Shown here one piece after another: positions 33,653 through 40,021 of a DNA stretch of 40,021 nt (position 1 is its first letter; every line of letters begins with the position of its first letter). The notes beneath the pieces are model-generated. The model had not been told where the DNA came from. It made no database searches and was given only the letters and a program-made list of their open reading frames with translations. Source of the DNA: an uncultured Methylobacillus sp. (lineage in GTDB: Bacteria > Pseudomonadota > Gammaproteobacteria > Burkholderiales > Methylophilaceae); NCBI GenBank assembly GCA_903824575.1, contig CAIJXJ010000258.1, forward strand, positions 1-40,021, written 5' to 3'. Position numbers and translations under genes: made by a program.

Positions 33653-35335
33653 ATGAAACTTAAAATTCTGATTGCCGACGACCAGGAAATCAATCGCTTG
33701 CTGCTGTCGAAAATATCGACACTGCAGGGTCATCAGGTTTTTCTGGCCGAAAACGGTCGCGAAGCCATTGAGCAATTCACAGAGCACACACCTGACCTGG
33801 TGCTGATGGATGTGATGATGCCAGAGGTAGACGGGTTGACCACCACTTCCATCATCAAAGCCATGCATCCCGAGCGCTGGATACCAGTAATCGTCCTGTC
33901 AGCGCTATCGGAGCAGGACGACATCATTCGAGGCCTCAAGGCAGGTGCCGACGACTACATTACCAAACCCTTGCAAGTGGATATCCTGATTGCCAAGCTG
34001 GGAAATTTTGAACGCAGCATTACCGCCCAGCGACAGTTGGAACATCAAAATGAAGAACTGCGCCGTTACCGCTTCATCACCGAGGACGAAAAACGCATCG
34101 CCAGTCATTTGATGCAATCTCTGGTTGACATCAAGCGATTACAGCTGCCAGGGGTGGAATGGTGGTTGCAGGCTGCCGATGCTTTCAGTGGCGATGTCCT
34201 GGCCGCTGCTCCAACGCCTGCCGGCGTGCTTCATGTCATGCTGAGCGATGGCACCGGGCATGGACTGGCGGCGGCGCTGTCTGCCCAACCACTGCCGGAA
34301 ATCTTCTACTCCATGACAGCACGCGGCCATACCATCGGCAGCATTGCACGGGAAATCAATCTGCGCATCGGTCGTTTGATGCCCATCGATCGGTTCTTCG
34401 CAGCCACCATGGTCGCGATTGATCCACGTGAGCAAATGATTGAAGTGTGGAATGGCGGCAATCCTTCTACCCTGCTGATCGAGCATGATGGCACCCTGCA
34501 TCATGCATTCGAATCACGCCATGTTTCCCTTGGTATCATCCGTAACGGTGAATTCAATAGCGACACCGAACGCATTCCCTACCCGCCAGGTGCCCAACTG
34601 GTGATGATGTCCAACGGTTTAATGGATGCTTGCCAGACGAATTTGGCCGCTCACGACATGAACTTAACCGCGCAACTGCTGGCGGGCGTTGCGCCGTCAG
34701 ACCGGCTGAAGAGTATCCGGCAATCGGTGCTGGACCAGCTTGCCGGCTCACCTGCACTCGACGACATCTCATTGTTCGTCATCAGCACCGATCTGCTTGA
34801 AAACGATGGCATAGATAACACACGCCCTCTATCCACCATGTTGACTCCGGTGACGAATGAAGCCTGGCGCTTCAAACTGCTACTCAACGGCGGTCAATTG
34901 CAGCGCATGAGTCAGGAGGTTGTGCCCTTCGTAGCGGGGGCACTTGAGCGCCTGTCATGCTCCGAGCAGCATCGGGGCATCCTGTTTCTGATATTGTCCG
35001 AACTATTCAATAACTGTCTGGACCACGCGCTGCTTGGCATGGATTCCAGATTGAAAAATGAAGAAGACGGCTTTGATAAATACCTGAACCTGCGTGCCAG
35101 TCGCCTGCAGGCACTGGACAATGCCGCCTTCATCGAATTGGAAGTCAATATGAACGGCAGTAACGCCATCATCGTCGTCATTCGCGACTCCAGTGCCGGA
35201 TTTGATCACGCTAGCGTCATGCAGCAAAGCATGAACACGAACACATCACATGGCCGAGGATTGGCGCTGATTCAGGCGCTGGGGGCCAGGCTGGAATACT
35301 CTGAGGCCGGCAACGAGGTCAGGGCCTATGTTTAA
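33653..35335 (+). CDS. REC-PP2C-HATPase partner-switch regulator (HsbR/RsbU-like)
   Basis: A 560-residue cytoplasmic regulator. Its receiver domain (about 1-120) has acceptor D53. A SpoIIE/RsbU-type PP2C phosphatase follows (about 165-385; SGDVLAA, SDGTGHG, LDDISLFV). A C-terminal anti-sigma-type kinase ATPase domain (about 420-560) shows ELFNNCLDH, DSSAGF and GRGLAL. The same architecture occurs in Pseudomonas HsbR, which phosphorylates or dephosphorylates the STAS protein HsbA to switch between motility and biofilm. A STAS gene follows directly, supporting this. One usual phosphatase motif, SDG, reads SNG here (N321), which may weaken phosphatase activity. Confidence 0.92.
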   Translation: MKLKILIADDQEINRLLLSKISTLQGHQVFLAENGREAIEQFTEHTPDLVLMDVMMPEVDGLTTTSIIKAMHPERWIPVIVLSALSEQDDIIRGLKAGADDYITKPLQVDILIAKLGNFERSITAQRQLEHQNEELRRYRFITEDEKRIASHLMQSLVDIKRLQLPGVEWWLQAADAFSGDVLAAAPTPAGVLHVMLSDGTGHGLAAALSAQPLPEIFYSMTARGHTIGSIAREINLRIGRLMPIDRFFAATMVAIDPREQMIEVWNGGNPSTLLIEHDGTLHHAFESRHVSLGIIRNGEFNSDTERIPYPPGAQLVMMSNGLMDACQTNLAAHDMNLTAQLLAGVAPSDRLKSIRQSVLDQLAGSPALDDISLFVISTDLLENDGIDNTRPLSTMLTPVTNEAWRFKLLLNGGQLQRMSQEVVPFVAGALERLSCSEQHRGILFLILSELFNNCLDHALLGMDSRLKNEEDGFDKYLNLRASRLQALDNAAFIELEVNMNGSNAIIVVIRDSSAGFDHASVMQQSMNTNTSHGRGLALIQALGARLEYSEAGNEVRAYV

Positions 35336-35430
35336 TTTACCTCACACAAATTTCTTTGCCATTGCGGCCGGTTAGAAGGTAAACTCAACACCGTCCGTCT
35401 TCAACCATTCAAACATCTACGGAACCCATC

Positions 35431-35736
35431 ATGAAGGTCACCATCGACAGCCAGAAAAATATCGCAGCCATCGCGCCAAGTGGTCGCTTCGACTTCAACA
35501 CCCACAGGGAATTCCGAAGCGCCTATGAGGAAGCCTTGGCCAACTCCGCTGTACGCAGCATCCATATCGACATGAAGGACGTCACCTATCTCGATAGTTC
35601 GGCGCTCGGCATGCTGCTGTTGCTTAAAGACAAGGCAGCCGCATCGGGCCACACCATTTCCCTCACCAACAGCCAGGGACCGGTGCTACAGATCCTCGAA
35701 GTAGCCAATTTCGGCAAGCTGTTCAATATCAGCTAA
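35431..35736 (+). CDS. STAS-domain anti-sigma factor antagonist (HsbA-like)
   Basis: A single STAS domain of 101 residues. The phosphorylatable serine lies in [11 protein letters not shown] (S56/S57), the conserved site of SpoIIAA/RsbV-type antagonists. It starts 95 bases after the PP2C-kinase gene and is its likely substrate. In Pseudomonas the HsbA counterpart binds either the anti-sigma factor FlgM or a cyclase depending on phosphorylation; here a cyclase lies divergently next door. Which partner is used is inference. Confidence 0.9.
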   Translation: MKVTIDSQKNIAAIAPSGRFDFNTHREFRSAYEEALANSAVRSIHIDMKDVTYLDSSALGMLLLLKDKAAASGHTISLTNSQGPVLQILEVANFGKLFNIS

Positions 35737-35774
35737 ATGCTATCCTCATAGCATCCGACAAGAATTCGAGCAAC

Positions 35775-37007
35775 ATGCCGAACCAAACCTACCTGATAGG
35801 CCTCGTCATCACGATTGCGACGATGGCAGGCATCTACCTTCTATCCCCACCAGAATCCAGTCCCCATGTTGCACAAATCGTCGTACTCTGCGGCAGTTTT
35901 GTGGCGTGGTTCTGGCTGCTGGCACGGATCCAGAATGCCGAAAAAAAATGGCAGTCTGATGGCCTATCACGCTTTGAACAAGAACTGAATGGCCTGGGCA
36001 ATGACTTCGATGGCTTGCTGACGGCACTGAATGATGAATTCTCTCACCAGATCAGCAACACCCAAGACGAACTAACGCAGGTCCACGCGCTGCTCAATGA
36101 CGCCATCGGTAAGCTAATCGGCAGTTTCACCGGACTCGAAACCACCACCCGCCAGCAACACGAACTGGTCCTGCAACTGACCATGAGCCAGACCGGTCGG
36201 AGCGTGAATAACGCCGATGCTAGCAATGCTGAAGATGCCGAGGAAGTGATCACCTTCGAAAAATTCTTGGACGACACAACCTCTACGCTGACCATGTTTG
36301 TCGAGAACACCATCGAAAACAGCAAACACGGCATGGAACTGGTTGACAAGATGGATGAGATCAACCTCGAAATGGGCCGCATCCAGAAGATTCTCAACGA
36401 AGTCGAAGCCATAGCCAGCCAGACCAACCTGTTGGCGCTCAATGCAGCCATCGAGGCGGCCCGGGCAGGCGAATCCGGGCGCGGCTTCGCCGTAGTGGCG
36501 GACGAGGTGCGCAAACTATCCATGCGTTCCTCTGAATTCAGCACGCAAATCCGCAAACACATGGACGATGCGATGCGTTCTGTCGGCAAGGCGGAAGGAG
36601 TCATCAACAACATCTCATCCAAGGACATGAACTTTGCGCTACAATCCAAACGCAACGTCGAGTTCATGATCGCAAAGGTGCATGGCATCAACGACAATAT
36701 GGTCGATGCGGTGGAAAAGCTGTCCTTGACTACCGAGGAAGTGGGCGTAAACGTGAAGACTGCGGTCACTTCCCTGCAGTTTCAGGATCTGGCGACGCAA
36801 CTGATCATGCACTCTTCCGGCCGGCAGAATGCAATGCGAGAAATTCTGACCGGCATCGTCGCAATCGATGAAGAATTTCTTGACCAAAGTGACCGCTTGG
36901 GTCGCTGGCATAAAAAATTGGGCGAGGCACGTTCCCTGATCGAACGTACCCGCCACAATCCGGTCAGGCAGGTCAACGTGGATGCGGGCGATGTCGAATT
37001 ATTTTAA
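35775..37007 (+). CDS. Methyl-accepting chemotaxis protein without sensory domain
   Basis: A 410-residue transducer. Two N-terminal membrane helices (about 5-25 and 31-48) are joined by a very short loop, so there is no periplasmic sensor domain. The signalling hairpin tip [25 protein letters not shown] starts at about residue 209, with [15 protein letters not shown] following. The C-terminal part differs from standard receptors and contains [10 protein letters not shown] (D338, Q342), which resembles the catalytic DxxxQ segment of CheZ. It could sense membrane state or energy, or relay a partner protein. It is followed by cheY and cheA. Confidence 0.9.
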   Translation: MPNQTYLIGLVITIATMAGIYLLSPPESSPHVAQIVVLCGSFVAWFWLLARIQNAEKKWQSDGLSRFEQELNGLGNDFDGLLTALNDEFSHQISNTQDELTQVHALLNDAIGKLIGSFTGLETTTRQQHELVLQLTMSQTGRSVNNADASNAEDAEEVITFEKFLDDTTSTLTMFVENTIENSKHGMELVDKMDEINLEMGRIQKILNEVEAIASQTNLLALNAAIEAARAGESGRGFAVVADEVRKLSMRSSEFSTQIRKHMDDAMRSVGKAEGVINNISSKDMNFALQSKRNVEFMIAKVHGINDNMVDAVEKLSLTTEEVGVNVKTAVTSLQFQDLATQLIMHSSGRQNAMREILTGIVAIDEEFLDQSDRLGRWHKKLGEARSLIERTRHNPVRQVNVDAGDVELF

Positions 37008-37070
37008 CCCGACGCACGGGTCTCTGGCCCTGCCGGATTCAACAAGACTCAATATGGAGCTAACTTAAAA

Positions 37071-37436
37071 ATGGCCAAGACGATACTGACAGTAGACGAC
37101 TCCGCCTCCATCCGTCAGATGGTTTCCTTCACTCTGAAAAGCGCCGGTTATGAAGTCACCGAAGCGGTCGATGGGCAGGATGGTCTGGACAAGGCGAAAG
37201 CCAAGTCCTATGACATGGTTTTTACCGATCAGAACATGCCTCGCATGGATGGGCTCACCCTGATCAAGAACCTGCGTACCCTGCCGGCTTACAAATCCAC
37301 CCCCATCCTGATGCTGACCACCGAAGCTGGCGACGCCATGAAGGCGCAGGGCCGCGCGGCTGGTGCCACTGGCTGGCTGGTCAAGCCTTTTGATCCCACC
37401 AAACTACTGGAAGTAGTTAAGAAGGTAATTGGATGA
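37071..37436 (+). CDS. cheY: Chemotaxis response regulator CheY
   Basis: A single-domain receiver of 121 residues with acidic pair D9/D10, phospho-acceptor D53 (FTDQNMPRMDG), T83/T84 and K105 (VKPF). The sequence matches the CheY type that binds the flagellar switch or acts as a phosphate sink. GGAG precedes the ATG by about 12 bases. It lies between the MCP and cheA, so CheA is the likely phosphate donor. Confidence 0.95.
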   Translation: MAKTILTVDDSASIRQMVSFTLKSAGYEVTEAVDGQDGLDKAKAKSYDMVFTDQNMPRMDGLTLIKNLRTLPAYKSTPILMLTTEAGDAMKAQGRAAGATGWLVKPFDPTKLLEVVKKVIG

Positions 37437-37454
37437 AACAGCCGCCAGTAGGTT

Positions 37455-37619
37455 GTCGTTAGCTATTAGTTACGGCTATGACTCCATAGACTAACAACAA
37501 GAAACTTAACGTCTAGCGACTAACGACCAGCCTTCAGATACTCAGGGAAAAAATATGCGTAGCCTACAGACCAACTGCCAGCAACGACTAGTCCTCAGTC
37601 CTCTGTCCTCTGTCCTCAA
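37455..37619. repeat. Heptamer repeats between cheY and cheA
   Basis: A GACTARC-type cluster, GTCTAGC GACTAAC GACCAGC (37511-37531), has an inverted 8-base partner GTCGTTAG at 37455-37462 (against 37520-37527). A second array runs TCCTCAG, TCCTCTG, TCCTCTG, TCCTCAA (37592-37619). All have a 7-base period. The ~210-base cheY-cheA spacer contains no gene. Confidence 0.8.
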
Positions 37620-37646
37620 TACTTTTTAGACCCGAGGCCCTGAATC

Positions 37647-40021
37647 ATGAGCATCGACATGAGCCAGTTCTTCCAGGTGTTCTTCGACGAAAGTGCGGAG
37701 CATCTGGCTGAAATGGAACGTCTGCTGCTGGAAATGGACGTTGACTCGCCAGACATCGAGGAAATGAACGCCATCTTCCGTGCGGCTCACTCCATTAAAG
37801 GCGGCAGTGGCACCTTTGGCTTCACCGACATGACCGATGTCACGCATGTGCTGGAAAACTTGCTCGATCGTTTGCGCAAGGGTGAAATGCTACCCAGAAG
37901 TGAAATGATCGATGTCTTCCTTGAGGCCGCCGACGTTCTCAAGAATCAACTGGCTTGCCATACCAGCGGCACCGATGCTGATCCGGAACCTGCCGCAACC
38001 GTATGTGAAAAACTTCGCGCCTTGGCCAACATGGAACAGGCACCAGCAGCCCCTGTAGCTGCTGCCGCAGCGGTTCCTGAATTTACCGAAGTTGAACAGA
38101 ATTCCTCTGCAGACGTGAAGACAACGGAACCTCCGCTCCACAGCTATGACATCACATTCAGACCCCGCCAGGACTTCTTCCATCGCAGTTCTGCAATGGA
38201 AGAACTGGTCACCGAACTGACTCGCCTGGGCACTGTTGAAATCATTTCTCTACCGCCCGTTGCGGAATTCGAAAAGACTTCCGGCAAGGACAAAAAAGGC
38301 AAAAAAGACAAGAAGGACAAGAAAGCCAGCAAATCGACAACTGTCGTGGCGGAATGGAAGTTTTCGCTTACGACCACGTCCAGCCTCAACACCATTCAGG
38401 AAGTGTTTGCCTTCATCGCAGCCCCCGACGAAGTCGTCATTCTGCAGAGACCAGTTTCAGATCTGCCTGCGTCAGACTCAGAAGTTTTGACTGCAGCCAA
38501 GTCCGGTGACGCCGATGAGAATGCAGAAGACGGCGGTTACGGATTTTTCAAGGCGCTGGAACCGGTCGAAGCTGACGAGAATACAGGCTATGGTTTCTTT
38601 ATTGACTCACCCTCGCCAGCCGAAGTGGATGACGAACTGGAAGATGGCTTTGGCTTCTTTGCACCACTACCCTCACAACAAGCCGAAGGGGAACAAGGCG
38701 ATGGATTCGGCTTCTTTGCACCGCTTGCGCCACCTGATCCCGAGGGGGAACAAGGCGACGGATTTGGTTTCTTTGCCCCCTTGCCAGCACCCGCTGCAAA
38801 TAGCTCGGCACCCGCTGCAGTCATCAACAAGCCACAGCCCAGCGCTGTAACAAAACCAAAAGAAAAAGCCCCGACTCCTGCCGCCTCCGGAGAAACTTCG
38901 ATCCGCGTCAGCGTGGAGCGGGTCGACCAGTTGATGGATCTGGTCGGCGAATTGGTGATCACTCAGGCGATGCTGGCACAGACAGTCGCCGACGTCGATC
39001 CGGTCGCCTTTGCCACCCTGCACAACGGCCTCGCTCAGTTGCAGCGGAATACCCGAGACATGCAGGAGTCGGTCATGTCGATCCGCATGATGCCGATCAG
39101 TTTCGTGTTCAGCCGATTTCCGCGCGTGGTGCGAGACCTTGCTTCCAAGCTCAACAAGCAGGTGGAACTGGTCACCATCGGGGAGACCACGGAGCTTGAC
39201 AAGGGCCTGATAGAAAAAATCGCCGACCCGCTAACCCATCTGGTAAGAAACTCGCTGGATCATGGCATCGAGTCCCCTGAGAAGCGCATCGCGGCCGGCA
39301 AGCCGGCTAAGGGCACCATCACGCTGTCGGCTTCGCATCAGGGTGGCAGCATTGCCATTGAAGTAACCGATGACGGCGCTGGTCTCAACCGCGAAAAGAT
39401 CCTGTCCAAGGCCATGGAACGCGGACTCAATGCTTCTGAATCCATGCCCGACAACGAAGTTTGGATGCTGATCTTCGAGCCGGGCTTCTCTACGGCAGAG
39501 GTCGTCACCGACGTCTCCGGGCGTGGCGTCGGCATGGACGTGGTTAAAAGAAATATCACCGAGATGGGCGGGGTCGTCACCATCACCTCCGTCACCGGCT
39601 ACGGCTCCACCATGACCATCCGCCTGCCGCTGACGCTCGCCATTCTGGACGGCATGTCCGTGTCCTTGGGCGACAATGTCTATGTCATACCGCTCAACAT
39701 GATCGTCGAAACCATGCAACCAAAGCCGGAAGACATCAAGACCGTCACCGGTCAAGGGCGCATGGTGCAAGTCCGCGGTGAATACCTGCCTATCATCGCC
39801 CTGCACAAGATCTTCGACATGCCCACCGAAATTACCGATCCATGCGATGGTGTTCTGGTACTGATCGAATCACAGGGCAAGAAGGCGGCCCTGTTCATGG
39901 ATACGCTGGTAGGCCAGACTGGCAATCGGGCATTGGACACCGAGGAAACTCAGGCGAGCGAAGATGGCAGTGAACGGGAAAGGTATAATCGGCCGTTTCG
40001 TGGCACTGTCCGGAAGGGCCC
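37647..40021 (+). CDS. cheA: Chemotaxis histidine kinase CheA, 3' end missing
   Basis: CheA, at least 757 residues, open to the right edge. The P1/HPt domain has H48 (AAHSIKGGSGTFGF). After a weakly conserved part comes a Lys-rich patch (KDKKGKKDKKDKK), then a linker with five GxGFF motifs at 297, 314, 334, 353 and 372. P3 (SVERVDQLMDLVGELVITQ), the P4 kinase (HLVRNSLDHGIE, DDGAGL, GRGVGMDVV) and the P5 CheW-like domain follow. It phosphorylates CheY under receptor control. GAGG lies 9 bases before the ATG. From about 39918 the frame stays open but no longer matches the family, probably because of base errors at the sequence end. Confidence 0.95.
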   Translation, partial: MSIDMSQFFQVFFDESAEHLAEMERLLLEMDVDSPDIEEMNAIFRAAHSIKGGSGTFGFTDMTDVTHVLENLLDRLRKGEMLPRSEMIDVFLEAADVLKNQLACHTSGTDADPEPAATVCEKLRALANMEQAPAAPVAAAAAVPEFTEVEQNSSADVKTTEPPLHSYDITFRPRQDFFHRSSAMEELVTELTRLGTVEIISLPPVAEFEKTSGKDKKGKKDKKDKKASKSTTVVAEWKFSLTTTSSLNTIQEVFAFIAAPDEVVILQRPVSDLPASDSEVLTAAKSGDADENAEDGGYGFFKALEPVEADENTGYGFFIDSPSPAEVDDELEDGFGFFAPLPSQQAEGEQGDGFGFFAPLAPPDPEGEQGDGFGFFAPLPAPAANSSAPAAVINKPQPSAVTKPKEKAPTPAASGETSIRVSVERVDQLMDLVGELVITQAMLAQTVADVDPVAFATLHNGLAQLQRNTRDMQESVMSIRMMPISFVFSRFPRVVRDLASKLNKQVELVTIGETTELDKGLIEKIADPLTHLVRNSLDHGIESPEKRIAAGKPAKGTITLSASHQGGSIAIEVTDDGAGLNREKILSKAMERGLNASESMPDNEVWMLIFEPGFSTAEVVTDVSGRGVGMDVVKRNITEMGGVVTITSVTGYGSTMTIRLPLTLAILDGMSVSLGDNVYVIPLNMIVETMQPKPEDIKTVTGQGRMVQVRGEYLPIIALHKIFDMPTEITDPCDGVLVLIESQGKKAALFMDTLVGQTGNRALDTEETQASEDGSERERYNRPFRGTVRKG

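Noticed and set aside
36044-36769. 241-codon reverse frame rich in Ser
   Set aside because: Antisense of the MCP signalling domain.
30828-37619. Heptamer arrays considered as CRISPR
   Set aside because: The units are 7 bases, without unique spacers of constant length, and no cas gene is present.
39231-39806. 191-codon reverse frame
   Set aside because: Antisense of the CheA kinase domain.

Overview
The window looks like chromosomal DNA of a motile betaproteobacterium, most likely in the Nitrosomonadales (Gallionellaceae or Sulfuricellaceae type). This is an inference from protein style, from the PEP-CTERM tails ending in an RRR cluster, from the gene orders gloB / methyltransferase / rnhA and mltD / peptide-ABC / fabI, and from dense c-di-GMP and chemotaxis signalling. 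The 40,021-base length, genes cut at both edges and an error-like right end would fit one fosmid-sized clone or contig, but the sequence alone cannot prove it.

Layout. 1-480: edge of a PIN-toxin/antitoxin pair with a palindromic operator. 617-3604: an MscS channel and uvrB. 3686-7354: a large protein with six PAS domains plus GGDEF and EAL. 7403-10500: a surface-protein locus with a tandem palindromic operator, two PEP-CTERM proteins with a 68-bp identical tail repeat, a terminator, and a HAF-repeat protein whose PEP-CTERM tail is still visible as decayed DNA behind a stop codon. 10545-12053: a YcgR-like PilZ protein and a hemerythrin. 12250-13210: a GC-rich patch with a histidine phosphatase, probably acquired. 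13297-19313: a hybrid histidine kinase, a small secreted peptide, a P-type ATPase and a BLUF photoreceptor. 19634-25458: housekeeping genes (small zinc-ribbon protein, U32 RNA-hydroxylase-like protein, YgjP-like metallopeptidase, srkA, rnhA, methyltransferase, gloB). 25558-31774: mltD, a peptide-ABC binding protein, two permeases and fabI. 31835-40021: an HPt-REC-REC-GGDEF cyclase, divergent from a REC-PP2C-HATPase regulator with its STAS partner, then an MCP, cheY and a cheA that runs off the right edge.

How it works together. Much of the window concerns the choice between swimming and a sessile state. There are two c-di-GMP enzymes, a PilZ flagellar-brake protein, an Hsb-like phosphatase/STAS partner switch and a chemotaxis core. 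The locus at 31.8-37 kb places a cyclase, a partner switch and a chemotaxis module side by side. Blue light (BLUF), oxygen or redox state (hemerythrin) and further PAS/GAF inputs are possible upstream signals. Intergenic heptanucleotide repeats rich in CTAG occur at three places between 30.8 and 37.6 kb, and at two of them they supply the stop codon of a neighbouring gene.

The observations most worth a second look are the TAGTCCG palindrome array, the decayed PEP-CTERM tail, the heptamer repeats, the Hsb/cyclase/chemotaxis cluster with a CheZ-like motif inside the MCP, and the FGFF repeats in the CheA linker.
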